From Lactococcus formosensis (lineage in GTDB: Bacteria; Bacillota; Bacilli; Lactobacillales; Streptococcaceae), in NCBI RefSeq assembly GCF_018403745.1, contig NZ_BOVP01000004.1, forward strand, positions 124,001 through 188,000: a stretch of 64,000 bases of DNA. Reading direction: 5' to 3'. A model generated the notes under the pieces. That model was given only the letters and a program-made list of their open reading frames with translations. It did no database searches and was not told the DNA's origin. Shown here piece after piece: positions 28,346-36,700 of the stretch. Position 1 is the stretch's first letter. Each line of letters begins with the position of its first letter. The translations under genes were made by a program, and so were the position numbers.

Positions 28346-30313
28346 TTATTTACTTGTAACTTGACCAATCACGAGGTTGGCAATGACATTACCCGTTTTT
28401 GTAAGATTGATACTTTCTACACGCTCCGTATTTGTAAAAGCCACAATAATTTCTGTTCCTTTTCCTGCAGCTTTAATTTTTTGCAGATCCATATCAGCAA
28501 TCTTATCGCCTTTTTTAAGAACTTGGCCTTCAGAAACAGTTAACTTAAATGGCTCACCTTTAAGCTCAACCGTATCTAAGCCCATATGTAAAAGAACTTC
28601 TAAGCCTGATTCTGTTTGGATGCCCATTGCATGTTTGGTTGGGAAGATATTTGTTATTTTACCTGAAATTGGTGCAAATACTTCTTCTTTTGTCGGTAAT
28701 ATCGCAAAGCCATCTCCCATCATTTGAGCTGAGAAAACTTGATCCGGAACTTCCGTGATTGGCATAACTTTACCTGTAGCCACCGCAAATATTTCTTGAG
28801 TGAATGCTTTAGTATCTGCCAGAACAACCTCTTTTGTTGTTACTACAATATGGTCCGGAACTTCTCCAGTTTGTTGAATTTTTTTCAATTCATCCGCTAC
28901 AAATTGCACTTCTGTACCTACGATGACTTGGACATTCTTTTTATCCAAAACACGCACTCCAGGTACACCAGTTGCTTTGATTGCAGCTTGATCCACTAAG
29001 TCAGAATTTTCGACAGTCAAACGTAATCGTGTCGTACAATTATCAACCGTTTTAAGATTATCATTGCCAAGACCTTGATAAATACGGCCAGCAAGATAAG
29101 CAAATTTTTCATCTGCAGAAGATAAATCCGGATCTTCCTCACCTTCGCCACCTTCTTCACGGCCAGGAGTCATCATGTTAAATTTTCTAATGACAAAGTC
29201 AAAAGTAAAGTAATAAACGACCGCCATAACCAAACCAAGCACAAGAAGCATATAAGGTTGGTTCGCAATAGGTACGCGTAAGCTCAACATAAAGTCGATG
29301 AGACCTGCAGAGAAATTAAAACCTGCGGTCCAATGGAATAGCGCAGCAATAAACATCGAAATTCCTGTTAATGCCGCATGCACCACATAAAGTGGCCAAG
29401 CAACAAACATGAATGAGAATTCCAAAGGTTCGGTTACACCAGTGAAAAATGAAGCAAAACCAGCAGCAAGCATGAGTGAAGCTGTTGCTTTTTTCTTTTC
29501 GGGACGTGCATTGCGATAAATAGCATATGCACCTGCAGGCAAGCCAAACATCATGATAGGGAAGAAGCCTGCTTGATAACGGCCCGTAATCCCTTGAGTT
29601 CCGATGTTTTTCCAGAAATTCCCGATATCATTAATACCCGCAGCATCAAACCAGAAAACGTTATTGAGTGCGTGATGCATTCCTGTTGGGATTAACAAGC
29701 GGTTCGAGAATCCATAAATTCCAGCACCTAAAGGACCAAGGTTAACGATAGCTTTACCAAAAGTTGTTAGACCTCCGAAAACGGCTGGCCAAAGGAAAAG
29801 TAAAACAGCTGAAATCGCAGCCATAATAACTGCAGTAAGTATTGGCACTAAACGCCGGCCACTAAAGAAAGACAAGGCCATTGGCAGTTTGGTGTTGCTG
29901 AACTTATTATAGACTGCTGCTGCGATTAGACCAGCTAAAATCCCTATAAAAACGTTCCCGTTGTTAATCTTAGTGAATGCAGTATTTACTCTTTCAACAT
30001 CAATTCTTTGCAAGAGTGCCACAGAATCAGGATTGAGTAAAGTCATAGGCACAAGGAAAGATACTACGCCAGCCAGTGCTGCGGAGCCATCTTTGTCCTT
30101 GGACATTCCAAAGGCCAGTCCAACAGCAAAGAGTAATCCTAAGTTATTCAGAATTGTTTGCCCAGCTTGAATCATAAAGGCTGCCAATACATTATTGGCG
30201 CCCCAGCCTGTAGGATCAATCCAATATCCAATCCCCGTAAATAAAGCTGCAACAGGCAAAGTCGCAACCGGAAGCATGAGCGATCGGCCCATCTTCTGCA
30301 TGTATTCTTTCAT
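28346..30313 (-). CDS. PTS permease EIICBA, N-acetylglucosamine/glucose type
   Basis: 655-residue fused PTS protein: EIIC membrane domain (about 1-385; GFSNRLLIPTGMHHALN and FFTGVTEPLEFSFMF), EIIB domain with phospho-cysteine in DNCTTRLRLTV (about 405-480), and EIIA domain with phospho-histidine in LLHMGLDTV (about 520-640). The EIIC segments GFFPIMMFGLPAGA and RKFNMMTPGRE resemble NagE more than PtsG, so GlcNAc uptake is likely, with glucose as alternative. The chitinase and LPMO genes 1.1 kb away fit this. Ribosome site GGAGG; a cre-like site lies upstream. Confidence 0.88.
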   Translation of the reverse strand: MKEYMQKMGRSLMLPVATLPVAALFTGIGYWIDPTGWGANNVLAAFMIQAGQTILNNLGLLFAVGLAFGMSKDKDGSAALAGVVSFLVPMTLLNPDSVALLQRIDVERVNTAFTKINNGNVFIGILAGLIAAAVYNKFSNTKLPMALSFFSGRRLVPILTAVIMAAISAVLLFLWPAVFGGLTTFGKAIVNLGPLGAGIYGFSNRLLIPTGMHHALNNVFWFDAAGINDIGNFWKNIGTQGITGRYQAGFFPIMMFGLPAGAYAIYRNARPEKKKATASLMLAAGFASFFTGVTEPLEFSFMFVAWPLYVVHAALTGISMFIAALFHWTAGFNFSAGLIDFMLSLRVPIANQPYMLLVLGLVMAVVYYFTFDFVIRKFNMMTPGREEGGEGEEDPDLSSADEKFAYLAGRIYQGLGNDNLKTVDNCTTRLRLTVENSDLVDQAAIKATGVPGVRVLDKKNVQVIVGTEVQFVADELKKIQQTGEVPDHIVVTTKEVVLADTKAFTQEIFAVATGKVMPITEVPDQVFSAQMMGDGFAILPTKEEVFAPISGKITNIFPTKHAMGIQTESGLEVLLHMGLDTVELKGEPFKLTVSEGQVLKKGDKIADMDLQKIKAAGKGTEIIVAFTNTERVESINLTKTGNVIANLVIGQVTSK

Positions 30314-30445
30314 AAATCCTCCAAGAATAGAAAAATTAAATAATTTACCAAAAAAGGCATGTACACAAACCTCTACTTTTAAGCACCAATATCAATACTT
30401 CTTATTTCACAAAAAAATAAGATTTAACTTTGGCTGACATATAAA

Positions 30446-30477
30446 AAGGCCATTGCCAATGCTTACACAATTGCCTT
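30446..30477 (-). terminator. Hairpin terminator or attenuator upstream of the PTS gene
   Basis: Stem AAGGCAATTG/CAATGGCCTT on the minus strand (one mismatch, 12-base loop) followed by TTTTTAT. It lies between tspO and the PTS gene, both minus-strand. It may end tspO transcripts or act as a leader attenuator. Confidence 0.6.
30454..30467. promoter_or_regulatory. Cre-like site upstream of the PTS gene
   Basis: TGCCAATGCTTACA matches the cre pattern TGNNANCGNTTNCA except for T in place of the central C. Predicts weak CcpA control; overlaps the loop of the hairpin. Confidence 0.4.
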
Positions 30478-30663
30478 GTTTCGTTAAATCTTTTACTAGT
30501 TAAAATTTATGATATTTTTCACTTAATATGATTAAATTTATTTGTACAATATTATTTTAACATCTTCTTGGTGATTTTTGGGAGTATAAGTGTAGAGTTT
30601 TATATGTGTTATTTTTCTTTATCTTAAAAAGTTTACAAACATAATTCCTAACACAATTACCCA

Positions 30664-31149
30664 TTAATTCAAAATAGCAACAGCCAAACTCAAGTATGTT
30701 GCAAACAGTATCCAAACAAAGTATGGTATGAACAGAATTCCTGACCATAGATTGATTTTGAAAAATTTCTTAATACAAAGATAGACCACAATATCAAGAA
30801 CAAGGATAACGAGTACTCCAAACCAGAAATAGCCCTTGAAAAAGATAATGCTCCAGATAAAGTTGAGGAATAACTGGATGACATAAAGCAAGAGAGCGGG
30901 CTGGGCTTCACTCTTTCTTAATTTTAAATTTTGAAAAACTATAAAACCTGCTACAGCAATCAAGGCATAGAGAATTGGCCAAACAATACCAAACAGATAA
31001 TCTGGTGGCGCCAATGGCGGAAGTTGTAAGTTGTTATAAATCGATTTGATATCACCAGCTAATATTCCTGATAAACTCCCAATTGCTTCTACCACAATGA
31101 TAAACAACCCAACAAGTAATATCGGTTTTAGTTTACTAGAATGTTTCAT
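30664..31149 (-). CDS. TspO/MBR family membrane protein
   Basis: 161 residues with five membrane helices, as in the tryptophan-rich sensory protein/translocator family. Family features are visible: LPPLAPPDYLFGIVWPILYALIAVAGF (about 41-67) and the helix with LFLNFIWSIIFF near 113-124. Members bind tetrapyrroles and other small hydrophobic ligands; the role in fermentative Firmicutes is unclear. Monocistronic on the minus strand, divergent from the chitinase gene. Confidence 0.9.
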   Translation of the reverse strand: MKHSSKLKPILLVGLFIIVVEAIGSLSGILAGDIKSIYNNLQLPPLAPPDYLFGIVWPILYALIAVAGFIVFQNLKLRKSEAQPALLLYVIQLFLNFIWSIIFFKGYFWFGVLVILVLDIVVYLCIKKFFKINLWSGILFIPYFVWILFATYLSLAVAILN

Positions 31150-31345
31150 AGTGCTCCTCCTCTTTTTCTAAGTTATCCGTTTTCTTTAGTATTTTCTTAA
31201 TTTTAACATATCCCCTATTTTAAAGGCAGTTATTCGATTGTAAATTTTGCCCATGTTGGGTTGCCTAGAAAGCTTTGTCTATACTCTTTGATAAAGATTT
31301 TACTTTGGCTTTACCCTATTTTATTTTTTAAATTTCCCTTTTTAA

Positions 31346-31374
31346 TTGAATCGAAAATTAAAAATTGCTATAAT
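31346..31374 (+). promoter_or_regulatory. Chitinase operon promoter
   Basis: TTGAAT (31346-31351), 17 bases, then TATAAT (31369-31374) with a TG extension (TGCTATAAT). Transcription would start near 31381, inside the cre site and 51 bases before the ATG. Confidence 0.85.
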
Positions 31375-31376
31375 AA

Positions 31377-31390
31377 TTATAGCGCTTACA
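31377..31390. promoter_or_regulatory. Cre site at the chitinase transcription start
   Basis: TTATAGCGCTTACA matches TGNNANCGNTTNCA at all but one defined position. Its place at +1 predicts CcpA repression of chitinase and LPMO when a preferred sugar is present. Confidence 0.7.
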
Positions 31391-31431
31391 TGATTATTCC
31401 GGACATAGTCTTACCACCAACAGGAGGAACT

Positions 31432-32913
31432 ATGATCAAAAATGGAAATACACGTCACTTAAAAATAGCTATAGCGACATTAGCCTTGGCTACACTTGGT
31501 TTTGCAGGCGCGCATGCTCAAGCAGATGTTGCCGATGAAATGGTCAATCCCACCGATAAGGTTTTAGTCGGTTATTGGCACAATTGGGAATCAACAGGTA
31601 AAGATGGTTATAAATACGGAACCTTTGCTGATTTTGACCTTTCACAGACACAAGACGGATACAATATTATTAACGTATCTTTCATGAAAACACCTCAAGG
31701 AAGTACTCTTCCCACATTTAAACCTTATAATAAGACCGATGCTGAATTCAGAGCTGAGGTTGCAAAACTCAACGCAGAAGGCAAATCTGTATTAATTGCA
31801 TTAGGAGGTGCAGACGCTAATATCGCACTTACTAAAGCGCAAGAGGATGACTTTGTGAATGAGGTTATCCGTCTTGTTGATACTTATGGCTTTGACGGCT
31901 TGGATATTGATTTAGAGCAATCTGCCATTGATGCAGCTGACAATAATACTGTCATCCCATCAGCTTTACGGAAAGTCAAAGCTCATTATCGTCAACAAGG
32001 TAAGAATTTTATGATTACGATGGCCCCAGAATTTCCTTATCTTACAACTACAGGGAAGTATGCGCCTTATATCAATGGCTTAGAAGGTGATTACGATTAT
32101 ATTAATCCTCAGTATTACAATCAAGGAGGCGATGGTTTTTGGGATTCTGACTTAAACATGTGGGTTTCCCAATCTAACGACGAGCAAAAAGAAGCTTTCC
32201 TCTATGGTTTGACACATCGCCTTGTCACAGGAACCGATAATTTCATCAAAATTCCAGCAGACAAGTTTGTGATTGGTTTGCCTGCAAATGAGGATGCGGC
32301 AGCAACAGGTTACGTTAAAAATCCTAAAGATGTCGAAAATGCCTTAAAACGTCTAAAAGCTTCTGGAAATGAAATCAAGGGCTTAATGACCTGGTCCGTC
32401 AATTGGGATGCAGGTAAGAGCGCGACAGGCTTAAATTACAACAATTCCTTCGTCAACACCTATGCACCAATGCTTTTTGGAGACACTGGGGGCGGAAATG
32501 AAACAAAACCAACACTTCCAATAATCACCGTTTCTGATCTTACAGAAACCAGTGCTACAATTCAAGCAAAATCAACAGATGCATCTGGGATAGCCAACTA
32601 CGAGATTAAAGTTGGGGGAAAAACTTATACAAGTAAAGATGGATTACAAGCTATCTCCGGTCTTAAAGCCGCAACAACCTATACCGTTGAAGTCGTCGCA
32701 ATCAATAATGCTGGTATTCGTTCTGATAGTGCAAGCACGACTTTTAGCACTGCAGGTGACACAGTAACTCCTGAAAATACATGGAGCAAGGATAAAGAGT
32801 ATTGGACGGGGGACCGCGTCTACTACAATGGAAAAGAATATGAAGTAAAATGGTGGACCAAGGGTGACCAACCTGACTTGTCAGGCCCTTACGGACCTTG
32901 GAAAGAAATATGA
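31432..32913 (+). CDS. chiA: Secreted GH18 chitinase
   Basis: 493 residues. Signal peptide (1-about 32, ending AHAQA), GH18 catalytic barrel (about 42-355) with the DxxDxDxE motif DGLDIDLE at 155-162 and catalytic E162, a fibronectin type III domain (about 365-450) and a C-terminal CBM5/12 chitin-binding domain (about 453-493, TWSKDKEYWTGDRVYYNG). Hydrolyses chitin to GlcNAc oligomers outside the cell. ATG at 31432 has AGGAGG five bases upstream and follows the promoter; the open frame extends upstream to 31261 but that part precedes the transcription start. First gene of the chiA-LPMO operon. Confidence 0.96.
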   Translation: MIKNGNTRHLKIAIATLALATLGFAGAHAQADVADEMVNPTDKVLVGYWHNWESTGKDGYKYGTFADFDLSQTQDGYNIINVSFMKTPQGSTLPTFKPYNKTDAEFRAEVAKLNAEGKSVLIALGGADANIALTKAQEDDFVNEVIRLVDTYGFDGLDIDLEQSAIDAADNNTVIPSALRKVKAHYRQQGKNFMITMAPEFPYLTTTGKYAPYINGLEGDYDYINPQYYNQGGDGFWDSDLNMWVSQSNDEQKEAFLYGLTHRLVTGTDNFIKIPADKFVIGLPANEDAAATGYVKNPKDVENALKRLKASGNEIKGLMTWSVNWDAGKSATGLNYNNSFVNTYAPMLFGDTGGGNETKPTLPIITVSDLTETSATIQAKSTDASGIANYEIKVGGKTYTSKDGLQAISGLKAATTYTVEVVAINNAGIRSDSASTTFSTAGDTVTPENTWSKDKEYWTGDRVYYNGKEYEVKWWTKGDQPDLSGPYGPWKEI

Positions 32914-32944
32914 TATGCTTTAACAAGCAGAAAGGAGCAAAGTT

Positions 32945-33607
32945 ATGAAAAAAATGTTTATTGGGTTTTTAATCACTTTAGGAGTATTGGGTGCTTCATT
33001 GGCTTTCAATACTAAAACGGTCTTAGCTCACGGTTACGTTGAGAATCCTCCGGCACGTGGTTATCAAGGAAAGCTTGATTATGAAAAATATGGCTGGACA
33101 ACAGCTTATAATCTCTATGGAAATGTCATCACAAATCCTCAATCACTTGAAGCTCCCAAAGGTTTCCCTGAAAGCGGACCTGTAGATGGGCGCATCGCTT
33201 CAGCTAATGGTGGTCTAGGACAAATCGCTGACTTTGTCCTTGATAATCAAACAAGCGACCGTTGGAAAAAAACAACAATAAACACTGGTGTAAATCAGTT
33301 CACGTGGAAATATACAGCACCACATAAAACAACCAAATGGCACTATTACATGACCAAAACAGGTTGGGATCAAAATGCGCCACTCAAACGTTCAGAGTTA
33401 GAGCTCATTGGTACTGTCAGTCATGATGGTTCTACTGCTTCTAACAACTTGACACACTCTATCACTGTCCCAAGTAATCGCTCAGGTTACCATATTATCC
33501 TCGCTGTTTGGGATGTTGCTGATACACCAAATGCTTTCTACAATGTTATCGATGTCAATGTCCAAAATAATAATATGCTCTTCGGACCATTTGCTGCGGT
33601 TGAGTAA
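32945..33607 (+). CDS. Lytic chitin monooxygenase, AA10 (CBM33)
   Basis: 220-residue secreted copper enzyme that cleaves crystalline chitin oxidatively and boosts the chitinase. The signal peptide ends at A28 so that H29 (HGYVENPPARG) becomes the N-terminal histidine of the copper brace; the second copper histidine is in TAPHKTTKWHYY near residue 125. A single AA10 domain without extra binding module. It starts 31 bases after chiA with AAAGGAG upstream, in the same operon. Confidence 0.95.
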   Translation: MKKMFIGFLITLGVLGASLAFNTKTVLAHGYVENPPARGYQGKLDYEKYGWTTAYNLYGNVITNPQSLEAPKGFPESGPVDGRIASANGGLGQIADFVLDNQTSDRWKKTTINTGVNQFTWKYTAPHKTTKWHYYMTKTGWDQNAPLKRSELELIGTVSHDGSTASNNLTHSITVPSNRSGYHIILAVWDVADTPNAFYNVIDVNVQNNNMLFGPFAAVE

Positions 33608-33615
33608 ACAGAAAG

Positions 33616-33646
33616 AAAAAGAACCCTTATCAAAGAGTTCTTTTTT
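33616..33646. terminator. Bidirectional terminator after the LPMO gene
   Basis: Stem AAAAAGAAC/GTTCTTTTT with T-runs on both strands; also serves the convergent hydrolase gene. Confidence 0.85.
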
Positions 33647-34382
33647 ACTTTTCGGAAGTTTTGAGCCACTTGATGAGTTCTGTGGCGATTTCTTCTTGTT
33701 GTTTTTCATTTGAGATGTCGGCTTGGTTGTCGCCTTTTTGGGCACCATAACTGCCAAATCCGGCATGATTACCGCCCTCCAATGCTACATTTATCGTTTG
33801 TTGTGGCAGATAGGTTTTGGCCTTATCATATGAAGACTGGTTAAGCACACCATCTTTCGTGCCTACGATAGATAAAACTTTACCCTTGAAATCTTTCAAG
33901 CTCCCTTTTTGATCAGGATAACTTGCAAGGAAAAAGACACCTTCTAAGGCTGAATTATCTTGATGAACTGCTGCAAAGCGACTTGCCATAACTCCGCCTA
34001 AAGAATGACCCCCAACGATATATTGTGAGAGATGTTCAGAATTGATCACTTTCTCAGCCAGATTGGGATTAAAAATAGCAAGATTCAGAGGTTCTTTGAG
34101 AAGATAAACAGAATACCCAGCTTCTGCTACTTTACTGGCCCAAATACTATAGCTTGCATTGTCCACCAAAGCGCCTTGATAAAAGATAATACTGGGTTTA
34201 TCTGGATTGCCTTTAAAGACCAAAGCATTATCTGCATTATCTGCCTTTTCGGCTTGGCTTGCAATGTTTGATGCTTGAGGAGTTGGATGATAAGTGCTGG
34301 ACTTTATGTAAACAAATCCTGCGGCCAGAAGGACGAGTAAAATACTTACAACCCACAGGACTATTTTTTTGAGTTTTTTCAT
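33645..34382 (-). CDS. Membrane-anchored alpha/beta hydrolase
   Basis: 245 residues: one N-terminal membrane segment (about 8-27) and an extracellular alpha/beta-hydrolase domain. Nucleophile elbow GGHSLGGVMAS near residue 123, an acidic residue in VGTKDGVL and a histidine in GGNHAGFG complete a plausible catalytic triad. Related to dienelactone-hydrolase-like/PF12695 proteins. Substrate unknown. It adjoins the invertible hsdS region but is not part of it. Confidence 0.88.
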   Translation of the reverse strand: MKKLKKIVLWVVSILLVLLAAGFVYIKSSTYHPTPQASNIASQAEKADNADNALVFKGNPDKPSIIFYQGALVDNASYSIWASKVAEAGYSVYLLKEPLNLAIFNPNLAEKVINSEHLSQYIVGGHSLGGVMASRFAAVHQDNSALEGVFFLASYPDQKGSLKDFKGKVLSIVGTKDGVLNQSSYDKAKTYLPQQTINVALEGGNHAGFGSYGAQKGDNQADISNEKQQEEIATELIKWLKTSEK

Positions 34383-34465
34383 TGAGTTTTTCCTTTTTAA
34401 TTATTCTTCTTTTTATTTTAGTGAATTATTGTGCTTTGTTCAAATAATTTCTATTTGTTTTTTAT

Positions 34466-34492
34466 GATTGGGAACAGCGTAAGTTGGGTGAG
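34466..34492 (+). repeat. Outer inverted repeat, left copy
   Basis: GATTGGGAACAGCGTAAG (34466-34483) is identical to the reverse complement of 37820-37837, with partial similarity for nine more bases. It marks the start of the first recognition domain in both hsdS copies. Confidence 0.85.
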
Positions 34493-34961
34493 CTATCAGA
34501 TAATATTTTTGGAGGAGGTACTCCAAAAACCTCTATTCCTGAGTATTGGGAAGGAACAATCCCTTGGATACAAAGTAGTGACTTAAATACTGATGAATTA
34601 TTTAATATAGCGCCCAATAAATATATTACAGATATTGCTGTTAAAGATTCAGCTACAAAATTAGTTCCAGCTAATTCTATAGCTATTGTTACACGAGTTG
34701 GTGTTGGTAAACTAGCTTTCATGCCTTTTCAATACGCTACAAGTCAAGATTTCCTATCCTTATCAAATTTAAACATAGATAATATTTTTTCTATATTTTC
34801 TATCTATAGAATATTGCAAAAAGAACTAAAAAACATTCAAGGGACCTCAATAAAGGGAATTACGAAACCCGATTTGTTAGCTAAAACTATTTCTGTACCT
34901 ATTAAAATGGAAGAGCAAAAAAAAATAGGCACATTCTTTAAACAATTAGACAACACTATTA

Positions 34962-35031
34962 CTCTTCATCAGCGTAAGTTAGATAAGCTTAAACAATTGA
35001 AACAAGGGTATTTGCAGAAGCTGTTTCCTAA
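34962..35031 (+). repeat. Inner inverted repeat, left copy
   Basis: Seventy bases matching the reverse complement of 37278-37347 with one mismatch. It covers the conserved helix between the two recognition domains. Confidence 0.93.
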
Positions 35032-35671
35032 ACCAGGAGAGACGGTGCCAAAAATTCGTTTTGCGAACTTTGAGGGTGAATGGGAAGAAAATAAGTTAGC
35101 AATACTCTTTAAAAAAGGGGGCTCAGGTGGGACTCCAAAGTCAACAAATCCAGATTACTATGGAGGAAATATTCCATTCTTAGGTATTTCAGATATTTCA
35201 AATTCAAATGGATATATTTATTCAACTGAAAAAACTATTACTTCAAAAGGTTTAGAGAATTCCTCTGCGTGGGTTGTACCCAAAGGAGCTATTTCTCTTG
35301 CAATGTATGCTTCTGTAGGGAAGTTGGCAATTCTAAATATTGATGCAGCGACTTCTCAAGCATTTTATAATATGGTTTTTCATGATAATAAACTCAGAGA
35401 TTTTATTTATCAAAGATTATTGATGGCCAATGAGATAGGAGAATGGAGTAAGCTGATTTCTACTGGAACACAATCTAATTTAAACGCTGATAAAGTGAAA
35501 AATTTTAATATTAAGTTACCAATTGATATTAAAGAAATAGGAAAAATTGGCTCAATTTTTAAACAACTCGACAATAGTATTACCATCCATCAAAACAAAT
35601 TAAATCAACTAAAAACCTGTAAAAAAGCTCTACTTCAAAAAATGTTTATCTAAAAACTTTATTTACCATAT

Positions 35672-35731
35672 ACCTCCTTGATAAAATAAATACAGAAATT
35701 TTAATTTCGAAACTATATTAATCAGGGAGGT
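35672..35731. repeat. Short inverted repeat before the recombinase gene
   Basis: ACCTCCTTGAT (35672-35682) and ATCAGGGAGGT (35721-35731) are inverted with one mismatch and a 38-base spacer. The right arm contains the recombinase ribosome site. It may be a recombinase-binding site or an RNA stem that masks the ribosome site. Confidence 0.5.
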
Positions 35732-35738
35732 TTTTATT

Positions 35739-36668
35739 TTGTCAAAAAATAAAAGAACAAAACAATTGTTTTCTGAGTACTTTGAAGAATGGGTTGAGCT
35801 ATATAAGGTTGGAGCAGTGCGTCCAATAACATTGAAAAAATACTATATTAGCCAACAACATATTGAAAAGCTCGTTCCAGATTTGAAAGTATGCGATATC
35901 ACACGTCGAACTTATCAAAAATTACTGAACGATTATGCAATATCTCATGAAAAACAGACGACGATGGACTTTCACCATCATTTAAAAGGGGCAATTTTAG
36001 ATGCAGTTGATGACGGACTAATTGCTCAAAATCCAACACGAAAAATAATAATAAAGGGAAAAAGTCCCTGCAAAAAAAGACCTAAATTTTTAAATCAACA
36101 TGAAGTACAAGCACTAATTAAGCAGATGAATTTGACAAATGAGATTAATTGGGATTGGTTTATTCTCTTAATATTAAAAACAGGGCTTCGTTTTTCTGAA
36201 GCGCTAGCTGTCACTCCAAATGATTTTGATTTTTCTTCGCAAAAATTAACGATTGATAAAACCTGGGACTATAAATCTTCAAAGGGCACGTTTCAGCCGA
36301 CAAAAAATAAATCTTCTAAAAGAAAGGTACAGCTCGACTGGCAGACAGCTATGCAATTCTCACAATTAACAAAAGTTTATTCTGAGAACCAACCTATTTT
36401 TGTTAAAGGTCGTATCTTTAATTCAACAGTAAATAACAGACTTCAAGTTTTATGTAAGAAAGCAGAAATACCGAATATTTCTATCCACGGTCTAAGGCAT
36501 ACACATGCATCTCTCTTACTTTTTGCTGATGTATCGATTGCTACTGTAGCAAGGAGATTAGGACACTCAAGCATGTCAACAACACAAGAAACGTATCTTC
36601 ATATTATCCAAGAACTTGAAAATCAAGATAATGATAAGATTATGCGGCATTTGTCAACTATAGGTTAA
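35739..36668 (+). CDS. Tyrosine recombinase of the hsdS inversion locus
   Basis: 309-residue phage-integrase-type recombinase. N-terminal SAM-like DNA-binding domain (about 10-95), catalytic domain with Arg in LKTGLRFSEAL near 150, HGLRHTHASLL near 250 (His-x-x-Arg), a later His in RRLGHSSMSTT and nucleophile Tyr in TQETYLHII near 289. Start is TTG at 35739 with GGGAGG eight bases upstream. It lies between the two inverted hsdS copies, inside the invertible segment, the usual place for the enzyme that shuffles type I specificity. It could instead be a mobile-element remnant, but nothing else of one is present. Confidence 0.9.
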   Translation: MSKNKRTKQLFSEYFEEWVELYKVGAVRPITLKKYYISQQHIEKLVPDLKVCDITRRTYQKLLNDYAISHEKQTTMDFHHHLKGAILDAVDDGLIAQNPTRKIIIKGKSPCKKRPKFLNQHEVQALIKQMNLTNEINWDWFILLILKTGLRFSEALAVTPNDFDFSSQKLTIDKTWDYKSSKGTFQPTKNKSSKRKVQLDWQTAMQFSQLTKVYSENQPIFVKGRIFNSTVNNRLQVLCKKAEIPNISIHGLRHTHASLLLFADVSIATVARRLGHSSMSTTQETYLHIIQELENQDNDKIMRHLSTIG

Positions 36669-36671
36669 TAT

Positions 36672-36697
36672 AAAAAGGCGATATAATACGCCTTTTT
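36672..36697. terminator. Bidirectional terminator between recombinase and hsdS
   Basis: Stem AAAAAGGCG/CGCCTTTTT with an eight-base loop, between the convergent recombinase and hsdS genes. Confidence 0.85.
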
Positions 36698-36700
36698 ATA

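Larger units (their letters stand above)
30314..30663. other. Intergenic region between the PTS gene and tspO
   Basis: A 350-bp A/T-rich stretch holding the hairpin and cre-like site listed separately. No further gene seen; the PTS promoter could not be fixed. Confidence 0.5.
34466..35653 (+). pseudogene. Silent hsdS specificity cassette without a start codon
   Basis: Open frame for a complete type I specificity subunit body: two target-recognition domains (about 34485-34950 and 35085-35540) separated by the conserved helical repeat FKQLDNTITLHQRKLDKLKQLKQG, with a second copy at the C-terminus. It lacks the N-terminal codons and ribosome site of the active hsdS; homology begins abruptly at DWEQRKLGE (34466), with a stop codon just upstream. 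It is inverted relative to the expressed hsdS and shares two inverted repeats with it. Best read as a silent donor cassette expressed only after inversion. Confidence 0.88.

Noticed and set aside
31261..31431. Upstream extension of the chitinase open frame
   Set aside because: It contains the promoter and cre site and precedes the predicted transcription start; the ATG at 31432 has a strong ribosome site and gives a normal signal peptide.
35739..36668. Prophage or integrative element at the recombinase
   Set aside because: No other phage or conjugation genes and no tRNA attachment site are nearby; the gene sits exactly between inverted hsdS copies.
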